Assembly: GCF_004137085.1 (NCBI RefSeq)
Contig: NZ_QYBC01000007.1
Coordinates: forward strand, 62,001 to 126,000
DNA length: 64,000 bases
Source of the DNA: Lichenibacterium ramalinae
GTDB taxonomy: Bacteria > Pseudomonadota > Alphaproteobacteria > Rhizobiales > Beijerinckiaceae
Direction: 5' to 3'
Program-made: the position numbers and the translations under genes
The notes under the pieces: generated by a model
Seen by the model: the letters and a program-made list of their open reading frames with translations, nothing else
The model's database searches: none
Told to the model about the DNA's origin: nothing
In this document: positions 9,337-16,587 of the stretch, in pieces
How the letters are laid out: every line of letters begins with the position of its first letter
Numbering within the stretch: position 1 is the first letter of the stretch

Positions 9337-10162
9337 GCGCGAACCCCCTCGGGCTGATGCGCAGCACGACCGCGGCCAGCACCGCGACGGATATGCTGCC
9401 GAGGATCGGGCTGACGAAGGTCGACACCAGCACCTGCACGGCGCCGAAGACCAGGCAGGCGACGGCGAGCGCCGCGAAGGACCCGCCCGCCACCATCACC
9501 AGCATGAAGGCGCCGATGAGCCAGGCGACGCCCATGTTGGGGTCGACGGAGGTGAGGGGTGTCAGCAGCACGCCGGCCAGCGCCGAGAGGCCGGCGCCGA
9601 TCGCGAAGGTGGCGAGCCGCACCCGCGCCGTGTCGATGCCGAGCGCGCGGGCCAACGCCTCGTTCATGATGACGGCGCGGGCCTTGAGGCCGAGCCGCGT
9701 GCCCTCGAGCAGCGCCGCGCAGGACCCGCCGATGAGCACCGCCGCCAGCACGGCGAAGAGCCGGTAGAGCGAGTAGTCGAGGCCGAAGAGCGCCACCGTC
9801 CCGCCGAGCAGGTTCGGCGTGATCTGGACGTCGCGGCCGAAGGCGAGGGTGATCAGCTGGCCGATGACGATGCCGAGCCCCCAGGTCGCCAGGATGGCGT
9901 CGAGCGGCCGGCGGTACAGCGGGCGGATGATCAGCCATTCCGCCACGGTGCCGAGGGCCGCCCCGACCGCGAAGGCCAGCGGCAGCGCCGCCCAGGGGTT
10001 CAGCCCCAGGCGTGCCGCCACCACGGCGCAATAGGCGCCGACGGTGAGCCAGGCGCCGTGGGCGAAGTTGATGATCTTCAGCACGCCGAAGATCGCCAGC
10101 AGCCCCGCCGACACGATGAACAGGATGGCAGCCGTGGTGACGACGTCGAGCAGGATCAGCAT
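9329..10162 (-). CDS. Branched-chain amino acid/amide ABC transporter permease (LivH type)
   Basis: This 277-residue integral membrane protein has the LivH landmarks GVLKIINFAHGAWLTVGAY near the N-terminus, RPLYRRPLDAILATWGLGI in the middle and SVDPNMGVAWLIGAFMLVMVAGG near the C-terminus. It would form the pore with the LivM half of the next gene. It starts 22 bases after the end of the binding-protein gene and overlaps the next gene, so it belongs to the same transcript. The ligand class could be branched-chain amino acids, urea or short amides; the AmiC/AmiR regulators upstream favour amides. Confidence 0.93.
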   Translation of the reverse strand: MLILLDVVTTAAILFIVSAGLLAIFGVLKIINFAHGAWLTVGAYCAVVAARLGLNPWAALPLAFAVGAALGTVAEWLIIRPLYRRPLDAILATWGLGIVIGQLITLAFGRDVQITPNLLGGTVALFGLDYSLYRLFAVLAAVLIGGSCAALLEGTRLGLKARAVIMNEALARALGIDTARVRLATFAIGAGLSALAGVLLTPLTSVDPNMGVAWLIGAFMLVMVAGGSFAALAVACLVFGAVQVLVSTFVSPILGSISVAVLAAVVLRISPRGFARA

Positions 10163-10184
10163 GGCCCTTCGGCCTGATCGCCGG

Positions 10185-11345
10185 TCACTTCAGGTTCGGG
10201 CACTGGGCGCCGGGGTCGACGTCCTTGAAGGTGCTGGCGACCTTCACGGAGCCGTCGCCCTGCACCTGGCCGAGGTACATGGTGAGCGGCGCGTGGTGCT
10301 GCTTGTCCATCCTGATGGTGCCGCGCGGGCCGTCGAACGACACGGTCGGCAGGGCTTCGAGCACCTTGGCGCTGTCGGTGCTCCCCGCCTTCTCGACCGC
10401 CGCCTTGTACAGGTAGACGGCCTCGTATTCGGGGACCGACAGGTCGTTCGGCGTCTTCTCGTCCGCGCCGAACTTCTTCGCCATGGCGGCGAGGAAGGCC
10501 TTGTTGGCGGCCGTATCGATGCCGGTGACGTAGGATGCCGACAGGAAGATGCCGGTGGCGTCGGCGCCCATGCTCTTGGCGGTGCCCTCGTCCACGGCGA
10601 GGTTGGCGTAGGGCAGCGCGACGCCGGCGGCGCGCATCTGCTTGGTCAGGGTCACGTTGGGGGCGCCGCCCGCCGTCGAGGTGATCACGGCGTCGGGATG
10701 GGCGGTCTTCAGCTTGGAGATCACGCTGGTCCAATCGCTGCCGTCCATCGGCAGGTATTCCTCGCCGACCACCTTGCCGCCGGACTTTTCGATGTAGCTC
10801 TTGGCGAAGGACAACATGCCGCGACCGAAGGCGTAATCGCTTCCGATGAGGAAGAAGGTCTTCGCACCCTTGTCCTTGATGAAGTCGTCGACGATCGGCG
10901 GCACCTGCTGCTCCGGCACCCAGGCATCGACGAAGAGATTGCGGTTGCAGGAATGCCCCTCGTAGAAGGAGGTGTAGATGTACGGCACCTTGCCCTTGGA
11001 CACGATCGGCAGGGCGGCGTTGCGGGCCGCGCTGGTTTCCATGGAGATCAGCACGTCGACCTTCTTGCCGTAGACGAGCGAGTCGAAGGCCTTCTGGGCC
11101 CCGGCGGCGCCCGAAGCGTCGTCGGCGACGTCGAGGGCGAGCATCCGGCCGAGCACGCCGCCGTGAGCGTTGATCTCGTCGACGGCCAGTTCCGCCGCCT
11201 GGACGACCGACGGCGCCACGACGCTGTTGGCGCCCGACAGGCCGACCGGCACGCCGATGGTGATCGGGCCGGCGCCGGCGGCATGCGCGGATGGTGCCGC
11301 GAGAGCGATCAGCAGCGCGGAGGAGAGCAGCATCGACTTCGACAT
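10185..11345 (-). CDS. ABC transporter substrate-binding protein (Peripla_BP_6, LivJ/LivK-like)
   Basis: This 386-residue periplasmic protein belongs to the LivJ/LivK/UrtA/AmiC fold family. A Sec signal peptide ends near AHA at residues 21-23. Family motifs include GVPVGLSGANSVVAPSVVQAAELAVDEINAHGGV and the DYAFGRGM segment. It is related to the cytoplasmic AmiC-like sensor encoded in the same locus, which suggests that importer and sensor recognise similar ligands. I chose the ATG at 11345 because it starts the signal peptide and has GAGG seven bases upstream. Just upstream lies a 15-base tandem repeat. Confidence 0.92.
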   Translation of the reverse strand: MSKSMLLSSALLIALAAPSAHAAGAGPITIGVPVGLSGANSVVAPSVVQAAELAVDEINAHGGVLGRMLALDVADDASGAAGAQKAFDSLVYGKKVDVLISMETSAARNAALPIVSKGKVPYIYTSFYEGHSCNRNLFVDAWVPEQQVPPIVDDFIKDKGAKTFFLIGSDYAFGRGMLSFAKSYIEKSGGKVVGEEYLPMDGSDWTSVISKLKTAHPDAVITSTAGGAPNVTLTKQMRAAGVALPYANLAVDEGTAKSMGADATGIFLSASYVTGIDTAANKAFLAAMAKKFGADEKTPNDLSVPEYEAVYLYKAAVEKAGSTDSAKVLEALPTVSFDGPRGTIRMDKQHHAPLTMYLGQVQGDGSVKVASTFKDVDPGAQCPNLK

Positions 11346-11370
11346 GGTGGACCTCGTGGGGAAGGGCGTG

Positions 11371-11430
11371 GGTGGAAGCGGCATGGGTGGAAGCGGCCCG
11401 GGTGGAAGCGGCATGGGTGGAAGCGGCATG
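11371..11430. repeat. Four-copy 15-base tandem repeat
   Basis: Four direct copies of GGTGGAAGCGGCATG (plus-strand sense) lie end to end. The second copy carries CCCG in place of CATG at its end. The array fills most of the spacer between the stop of the amidohydrolase gene and the start of the binding-protein gene, both on the minus strand. It is a multiple of three and has no stop, but it is outside both genes. Confidence 0.9.
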
Positions 11431-11434
11431 GGCT

Positions 11435-12283
11435 TCAGCCGTAGACGTCGGCGCGGCGGTCGCGCAGCACCGAGTTGAAGGCGTTCAGATCCTTGGCGCG
11501 GGCGGCCTCGTCGAGGTCGACCACGGCGCTGAGGGTTTCGGGCCGGTCGCGGCTCGCCGGGCCGGCGATCGTCCAGCCGCGCGGTCCGACGATGAGGCTC
11601 TGGCCCTCGAAGGGCTGGCCGCGTTCGACGCCGATGCGGTCCGCGCAGGCGATGAAGATCCCGTTCGAATGGGCGGCGGCGCGGTGCAACAGGTTGGCCA
11701 TGGCGGCCTCGCCGGCCGGTTGGTCCGGCATCGGCACCCAGTTGGTCGGCACGCAGACAATCTCGGCGCCGGCGAGCGCCAGTTGCCGGAAGGTTTCGGG
11801 GAACCATCCGTCGTAGCAGATGGCGACGCCGACGCGGCCGAGCGCGGTGTCGAAGACCGGAAACCCGAGGTTTCCCTTGGCGAAGACCAGGTTCTCGCGG
11901 TCCCACAGGTGGGCCTTGCGGTAGGTTCCGACATAGCCCTGCGGCCCCGTGACCAGCGCGGAATTGAAGAGCGTGTCGCCGTCCCGCTCCGTGATGCCCG
12001 CCACGATGTGGATGCCGAGCTCCCGCGCCAGCGACACCCAGGCGCGCGACGAGGCGCCATCGGGCACCGGCTCGCCCAAAGCCAGCGCTTCCTCCGCGGT
12101 TTCGAAGACGTAGCCGGTGTTGGCGAGTTCTGGCAGCACCACGAGGGCGCTGCCGTCCGTAGCGGCAGCCCGGATCAGGTCGCAGGCGCGCGCCACGTTC
12201 TGCGCCACGGCACCGAAGACGGGCTCGAACTGGATGCAGGACACCCGGATGGGCGCGCGGCGGATGTCGGCAGGTGGCGACAA
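11435..12283 (-). CDS. Carbon-nitrogen hydrolase (nitrilase superfamily amidohydrolase)
   Basis: This predicted 282-residue cytoplasmic enzyme has the Glu-Lys-Cys triad of the nitrilase superfamily: Glu52 in VLPELANTGY, Lys123 in YRKAHLWDRE and Cys156 in AICYDGWFPE. The family hydrolyses nitriles or amides; its placement behind AmiC/AmiR genes and the leader switch suggests an amide substrate, functionally like AmiE, although it is about 60 residues shorter than AmiE. I propose the TTG start at 12283: GGAG lies five bases upstream, and longer starts would place the N-terminus inside the leader terminator hairpin. GTG at 12331 is the alternative. It is the first gene after the leader and likely heads the importer operon. 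Confidence 0.88.
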   Translation of the reverse strand: MSPPADIRRAPIRVSCIQFEPVFGAVAQNVARACDLIRAAATDGSALVVLPELANTGYVFETAEEALALGEPVPDGASSRAWVSLARELGIHIVAGITERDGDTLFNSALVTGPQGYVGTYRKAHLWDRENLVFAKGNLGFPVFDTALGRVGVAICYDGWFPETFRQLALAGAEIVCVPTNWVPMPDQPAGEAAMANLLHRAAAHSNGIFIACADRIGVERGQPFEGQSLIVGPRGWTIAGPASRDRPETLSAVVDLDEAARAKDLNAFNSVLRDRRADVYG

Positions 12284-12292
12284 GGGGGCTCC

Positions 12293-12342
12293 AAAAACGC
12301 AAAAAGCCTCCGGTCGCGGATCGAGATCCACAGTCCGGAGGC
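12293..12342 (-). terminator. Leader (attenuator) terminator ahead of the amidohydrolase/Liv operon
   Basis: Read on the minus strand, GCCTCCGG (12342-12335) and CCGGAGGC (12313-12306) form a perfect eight-base-pair stem. The loop contains a further GGATC/GATCC mini-stem. The hairpin is followed at once by TTTTT, then GCG, then TTTTT (12305-12293). This is a good intrinsic terminator, placed between the antiterminator gene and the structural genes. A small hairpin, GGCT-ATGG-AGCC (12351-12340), overlaps the 5' arm and might compete with it. Confidence 0.85.
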
Positions 12343-12361
12343 TCCATAGCCTGATGTCTGT

Positions 12362-12393
12362 GCGGCGACGCTGCCGCCGGGCAACCCTGCCCG
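12362..12393 (-). promoter_or_regulatory. Tandem hexaloop ANTAR-target RNA motif
   Basis: On the minus strand two perfect five-base-pair hairpins abut each other. P1 is CGGGC-AGGGTT-GCCCG (12393-12378) and P2 is GCGGC-AGCGTC-GCCGC (12377-12362). Both loops are exactly six bases, with A at position 1 and G at position 4, the known recognition features of ANTAR-domain antiterminators. The motif lies 19 bases upstream of the terminator stem and 62 bases downstream of the AmiR-like gene. AmiR binding here would be expected to let transcription pass the terminator into the amidohydrolase and importer genes. Confidence 0.85.
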
Positions 12394-12455
12394 ATGCCCG
12401 CAGACTAGAGCGACGCCGATCGCATGCAAGACGATACTTCGTGCACCGCCTGCCT

Positions 12456-13085
12456 TTATTCGTCCTTCGCTGCCAGAGAGATGTGCAGGCCGAGGCCGCT
12501 CATCGCGTCGTGGGCGGCGACGAGGCTTTCCGCGACCGCCGCCATGGTCATGCGCTTCGCGGTGGCGCGGTCGCGGATCATGCGATAGGCGGCCTCCTCG
12601 TCGAGCCCGTTCGACCCCATCAGCATCCGGGTGGCCTTTTCGACGACGCGCCGGCCCTTCATGGTGTCCTCGAGCTTGCGGATCTTCGCGTCGAGGCGCC
12701 CCTCGTAGCCGTGCCGGTAGCGCGCCAGGGCGAACTGGGTCAGGACGCCGGCGAGGCGCAGCGGCTTCGTGATGACGCCGTGGGCGTTGACGTCCACGAT
12801 GCTCTTCAGCGCCGTGGGGCTCTCGTAGGTCACGATGGCGACGACGGCCGGCGCGGCGGCTTCGAGGGCGGGCAGCATGCGATCGGCCGCGCCGTCGTCG
12901 AGCAGCGCGAAGACCGTGTCGACCCCGGGCGGCAGCGTCGTGGGTGACGGCCACGCCGCCTCGACCCCGCAGCCGAGGCGGCGGAGATGGTCGAGGAGCA
13001 GGGTGCCGTCTTCGTCCCGGGGGTGGACCACCAGGACCCGGGCGCGACGGAGGTCGTCGAGGATACGGCGGGCGCCGGCGCTCAA
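12456..13085 (-). CDS. amiR: AmiR-like ANTAR-domain transcription antiterminator
   Basis: This 209-residue protein matches Pseudomonas AmiR in layout: a degenerate receiver domain at about 1-130 (RVLVVHPRDEDG, WPSP, YESPTALKSIV, HGVITKPL), a coiled-coil helix, then an ANTAR domain at about 145-205 with the A..M...G.DE..A spacing. The receiver lacks the usual phospho-acceptor pocket, as in AmiR, which is controlled by AmiC binding and not by phosphorylation. The likely start is TTG at 13085, overlapping the amiC stop (TTGA), so the two partners are translationally coupled. Its expected target, twin hexaloops plus terminator, lies directly downstream. Confidence 0.9.
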   Translation of the reverse strand: MSAGARRILDDLRRARVLVVHPRDEDGTLLLDHLRRLGCGVEAAWPSPTTLPPGVDTVFALLDDGAADRMLPALEAAAPAVVAIVTYESPTALKSIVDVNAHGVITKPLRLAGVLTQFALARYRHGYEGRLDAKIRKLEDTMKGRRVVEKATRMLMGSNGLDEEAAYRMIRDRATAKRMTMAAVAESLVAAHDAMSGLGLHISLAAKDE

Positions 13086-14248
13086 GGGACCACCGGCACG
13101 ACGTCGGAGGCTCGGGCCCAGGAAGCCTCGAAACGGGTCGAGGCCAGCCAGGGGTCGGGGCGCACGGGCGCATCGGCCCGCCACAGGATGTCGAACTGGC
13201 CGTCCGGCCGCGCCACCCCGATGCCCGGCGTCAGCCAAAGGTGCCGGTTCTCCGCGTCGAAGGCGAGGTCGCCTTCCGGCGCCGCGAACCGCGTCCGCAG
13301 CGCCGCCTCGCCCAGGCGGCGCGCGTCGAGGCTCCCCGCTTCGGCGAGCGCCCGGGCGAACAGGTGCACCTGGGCATAAGCGGTCTGCGACCACATGCTC
13401 GGCGGCGGGCCATCGCCGAAGCGCTCCCGGAAGCTGCGGTCGAAGCGCCGATTGGCGGGCGAGTCGAGCGCTCCGAAATAGGTGGCGGCGAGGAGGTGGC
13501 CGTCGCAGAGGTGGGGGCCGATGGCGGCGATCTCGCCTTCCGCGAGGGTGAGGCTGGCGATGGGGCGCCGGGCCCGGTCGATGCCGGCCTCGGCGTAGAG
13601 CCGATACAGTCGCCGCGCTCCCTGTCCCACCATGGTCGAGAAGACGGCGTCGGGTTCCAGGCGGACGATCTCGTCCATGAGGGGACGGATCGCGCCGTCG
13701 TCGACGTCGAGCGGAAGGTAGCGCTCGCCCACGACGGTGCCGCCACGGCTTTCGACGATGTCGCGCATCACACGGTTCGACTCCCGCGGGTAGATGTAAT
13801 CCGATCCGACGATGAGGATGCGCGGTCCGTGCCGGTGCAGGAGGTAGTCGGCCAGGGGGAAGACGGTCTGGTTCAGCGTGGCGCCCGTGTAGAGGACGCT
13901 CTCGGAATATTCGAAGCCTTCGTAGATCGACGGGTACCAGAGAAGCCCGTCATGCCGCTCCAGCAGGGGGAGGACGGCCTTGCGGCTCGCCGACAGCGAG
14001 CAGCCGAAGATCACGCCCACGCCCTCGTCGGCGAGCATGCGTCGGGCCAGGGCACGATAGGCGACAGGGTCGCCGGCCGGATCGAGGCACAGCGGCGCGA
14101 TCGGCCGTCCGCGCACGCCGCCCGCGGTATTGATCTCCTCGACGGCCAGCGCCGTGCCGAGCACGTGCTCCGTCTCCGTCAGGCCGGTGACGCCGCTGCG
14201 GGAGAACAGCACGCCGACCTTCCAGGCCGGGGGGTCGTCGTCGGGCAT
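13082..14248 (-). CDS. amiC: AmiC-like cytoplasmic amide sensor (negative regulator of AmiR)
   Basis: This 388-residue protein has the Peripla_BP_6 fold of LivJ/AmiC but begins MPDDDPPAWKVGVLFSRSG with no signal peptide, as expected for a cytoplasmic sensor. Family features include GCSLSASRKAVLPLLE, LLWYPSIYEGFEYS (near-identical in style to AmiC), GSDYIYPRESNR and QTAYAQVHLFARA. In the known system AmiC sequesters AmiR until an amide binds. The gene overlaps amiR by four bases. Its own promoter must lie in the 14249-14834 spacer. The name amiC is by homology to the regulator; the ligand is unknown. Confidence 0.9.
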   Translation of the reverse strand: MPDDDPPAWKVGVLFSRSGVTGLTETEHVLGTALAVEEINTAGGVRGRPIAPLCLDPAGDPVAYRALARRMLADEGVGVIFGCSLSASRKAVLPLLERHDGLLWYPSIYEGFEYSESVLYTGATLNQTVFPLADYLLHRHGPRILIVGSDYIYPRESNRVMRDIVESRGGTVVGERYLPLDVDDGAIRPLMDEIVRLEPDAVFSTMVGQGARRLYRLYAEAGIDRARRPIASLTLAEGEIAAIGPHLCDGHLLAATYFGALDSPANRRFDRSFRERFGDGPPPSMWSQTAYAQVHLFARALAEAGSLDARRLGEAALRTRFAAPEGDLAFDAENRHLWLTPGIGVARPDGQFDILWRADAPVRPDPWLASTRFEASWARASDVVPVVP

Positions 14249-14834
14249 CCGTTGCGGCTCCGGGTTTCGAACGCTGCGGGACGACCGCGGCTCTCTGCGT
14301 CGAGTTGAAACTAGAGCCGTCGCCGCTCGCCTTGGCTCGCGACTTCAGCTCTAGTGCCATGTTTTTGCGAGCATCTTCACGCGATCAGGTGACTCGACCT
14401 GATCGCGATCTGCTCTAGCCCGCTTCAGCGCGCACCATGGCCCATGAAGACATCCCCAGGTTTCACGATCGGGGGTCGTAGACTGCGGTGAACAACCATG
14501 CGACAGGCGATCGATTGCTGCGCGATGCGGAAGGAAGCTTCTTTCGGACGCCGCGCGGGGTGGCAAGCCGCGATCCGGCTCGTTCGGCCGAAATTCGTAT
14601 CACTCGCATCGACCCTGGGGTCAATGGTGGCGAGCAGGCCGGCACGGGACGTCCTTTCGTCCTGCCGAGACGCCGCCACCCTCCCGGACGCTCCCCCGGG
14701 CTCCTGGCCGGACCGCCGCGAGACCATCGAGGCGCCGGCCTTCGAGATGGGCCATGGCGGCGAGGGGCCGACCCGGCGACGGCGGCCGCGAAGATCTGCC
14801 CTGCTGCGGGAGGAGCCCCGCTACGCGGCGCGGC
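14249..14834. other. Intergenic spacer with palindromic repeats, no supported gene
   Basis: This 586-base gap separates amiC from the sugar permease genes upstream in transcription order. I see no open frame with family features. Small frames at about 14425-14727 (minus) and 14488-14874 (plus) have no recognisable domains and use skewed residues typical of antisense GC-rich DNA. The segment 14310-14420 holds palindromes. The amiC promoter should be here, but no clear -35/-10 pair stands out. Confidence 0.6.
14310..14420. repeat. CTAG-flanked palindromic element (REP-like)
   Basis: ACTAGAGC (14310-14317) and GCTCTAGT (14348-14355) form an inverted pair, and another GCTCTAG lies at 14412-14418. 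Between them is a perfect eleven-base inverted repeat, CGCGATCAGGT (14380-14390) and ACCTGATCGCG (14397-14407), with a six-base loop. ACTAGAGC occurs again near 12404-12411 in the amiR leader. The layout resembles dispersed extragenic palindromes of rhizobial genomes. Confidence 0.6.
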
Positions 14835-15665
14835 TCACTTCACCGCGCCGGCCGTGATGCCGGCGATGAAGTAGCGCTGCAGGAAGACGAAGACGGCGAG
14901 CACCGGCATCGTCATCACCACGGCTCCGACCATGAGGGCGCCCCAGTGGACGCGGTCGAGACCGACAAGCGCGCCGAGCGCCACAGGCGCCGTCTGAGCG
15001 TCGGCGCGGCTCAGCACCAGCAGTGGCCAGAGATAGTTGTTCCAGGACTGCAGGAACAGGATGATGCCGAGTGCCGCCGTCGAAGGCAGGACCAGGGGTA
15101 GCGCGATTTGGAAGAAGATCCGCAGCTCGCCCACGCCCTCGACCCGCGCGGCGTCCAGCATGTCCTTGGGCAGCGCCATGAAGTTCTGCCGCATGAAGAA
15201 CACACCCAATGAATTGAAGAGCGGCGGCACGACCACCGCCGCCCACGTGTTCGAGAGGTGGAAGTCTCGCGCGACCAGGACGAACTGCGGGATCACCACC
15301 ACCACGTAGGGGACCGTGAGGGTCGCCACCACGAGGGCGAAGAGCACCCCGCGACCGAAGAAGCGGAACTGCGCGAATGCGTAGCCGGCGAGGCTCGTGA
15401 GCACGATCGAGCACGCGGTGTAGATGAGGGAGGTCGCGACGCTGTTGGCGATGGCGCGGGGGAACGGCGTCTGCGCGAGCAGGATCGCCCAGTTGTCCGC
15501 AAGGGCCCCGCCGAGGCCGAGCGGCACGCCGGGTTGCAGGAAATCCGCCTCGGGCGTCGTGGCGTAGGTCACCATCAGCCAGAGCGGCATCAACCACAGC
15601 AGCGCGAGCGGCGCCAGGGTGAGGTGGAGGCCGAGGGCGCCCCGGCCCGGTCTGCGGCTCGTCAT
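14835..15665 (-). CDS. Sugar ABC transporter permease (MalG/CUT1 type)
   Basis: This 276-residue inner-membrane permease has six hydrophobic segments. The CUT1 coupling motif LDAARVEGVGELRIFFQIALPLVLP lies near residues 185-210, and the C-terminus [11 protein letters not shown] is typical of MalG partners. It pairs with the permease encoded just upstream; its ATG overlaps that gene's stop (ATGA). It is the last gene of the lacI-galactosidase operon. The likely cargo is a galactoside, judging from the GH42 enzyme in the operon. Confidence 0.93.
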   Translation of the reverse strand: MTSRRPGRGALGLHLTLAPLALLWLMPLWLMVTYATTPEADFLQPGVPLGLGGALADNWAILLAQTPFPRAIANSVATSLIYTACSIVLTSLAGYAFAQFRFFGRGVLFALVVATLTVPYVVVVIPQFVLVARDFHLSNTWAAVVVPPLFNSLGVFFMRQNFMALPKDMLDAARVEGVGELRIFFQIALPLVLPSTAALGIILFLQSWNNYLWPLLVLSRADAQTAPVALGALVGLDRVHWGALMVGAVVMTMPVLAVFVFLQRYFIAGITAGAVK

Positions 15666-16516
15666 GTCCGGCTCCGGAAGAGGCTCACCTGGGCGAGCGA
15701 GACGACGAGGGCCAACATGGCGGCGGCGTAGCCGATCGCGGCCGCGTAGCCGAAGTTGAAGGCCCGGAATCCCTGCTGGTAGAGGTACGTGCCCAGCGTT
15801 TCCGTCGCGCCGCCCGGGCCGGAGCGCGTGATCAGCTGCGGCTCGACGAAGAGCTGCAGGCTCCCGATGATCGACAGCACGGCCGCCACGGCGACCACGG
15901 GGAGGAGCAGCGGCAGGGTGATGCGCCAGAACTGCAGCCAGCGCGGCACGCCGTCGACCTCGGCCGCCTCGTAAAGCTCGCGTGGGATGCCTTGCAGGCC
16001 CGCCAGGACGATGATGGCATTGTAGCCGGTCCAGCGCCAGGTCACGGCGATGACCAGGACGGCGAACGCCGAGACGGGCTCGTTGAGCCAGTCCGGCCCC
16101 GCGATCCCCAGCGCGGCCAGCGCTTTGTTCACGGCGCCGTACTGGCCGTTGAACAGGAGGCGGAACACGGTCGAATAGGCGACCTCGCCCACGACGATCG
16201 GGGCGAAGAACGCGAAGCGGAACAGGGCGCGCGCCCGAAGTGCCGGGGCGTTTAGCGCCACGGCGAGGCCGATCGCCAGGGCCAGCATGGCGGGAACCTG
16301 CAGCACCAGGAAGGCCAGCGTGTGTCCGAGCGCACGCAGGAACACCGGGTCGCCGGCGAGGCGGCCCCAATTGGCCGACGGGCTGAACACCGGCACGGCG
16401 CCCCGCGTGTTCTGCAGCGAATAGACGATCGACTGCACGATGGGCCAAGCCCAGAATGCAGCGAACACCGCGAGATAGGGGAACAGGAACCCGTAGGCGA
16501 CGGCGCTTCTGCGCAT
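15662..16516 (-). CDS. Sugar ABC transporter permease (MalF/CUT1 type)
   Basis: This 284-residue permease begins MRRSAVAYGFLFPYLAVFAAF and has six transmembrane segments. The coupling loop LYEAAEVDGVPRWLQFWRITLPLL near residues 175-200 marks the CUT1 family. I chose the ATG at 16516 because it opens the first membrane segment. The open frame extends upstream but gives only Pro/Ala-rich antisense-like residues. It lies 71 bases after the binding-protein gene and overlaps the partner permease by four bases. Confidence 0.92.
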   Translation of the reverse strand: MRRSAVAYGFLFPYLAVFAAFWAWPIVQSIVYSLQNTRGAVPVFSPSANWGRLAGDPVFLRALGHTLAFLVLQVPAMLALAIGLAVALNAPALRARALFRFAFFAPIVVGEVAYSTVFRLLFNGQYGAVNKALAALGIAGPDWLNEPVSAFAVLVIAVTWRWTGYNAIIVLAGLQGIPRELYEAAEVDGVPRWLQFWRITLPLLLPVVAVAAVLSIIGSLQLFVEPQLITRSGPGGATETLGTYLYQQGFRAFNFGYAAAIGYAAAMLALVVSLAQVSLFRSRT

Positions 16517-16587
16517 CGGGAGACTCGCTGGGGGGAGGCTGGGACCGGAGCCCGCGGCGGGAGGCGCGCGCGGGCTCCGGCGAGGTT

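Noticed and set aside
11345-11434. Tandem repeat read as a Pro/Leu/Met-rich or Val/Glu/Ala/Trp-rich peptide
   Set aside because: The array lies between two genes, has no start context and no neighbouring coding signal; it is better treated as a DNA repeat.
12284-12331. Longer N-terminus of the carbon-nitrogen hydrolase (GTG start)
   Set aside because: The sequence is the terminator hairpin and T-runs of the leader; the residues do not resemble the family.
14488-14874. Plus-strand frame of 128 codons in the amiC spacer
   Set aside because: Composition is Arg/Gly/Pro-rich with no domain, and it runs antisense into the permease gene.
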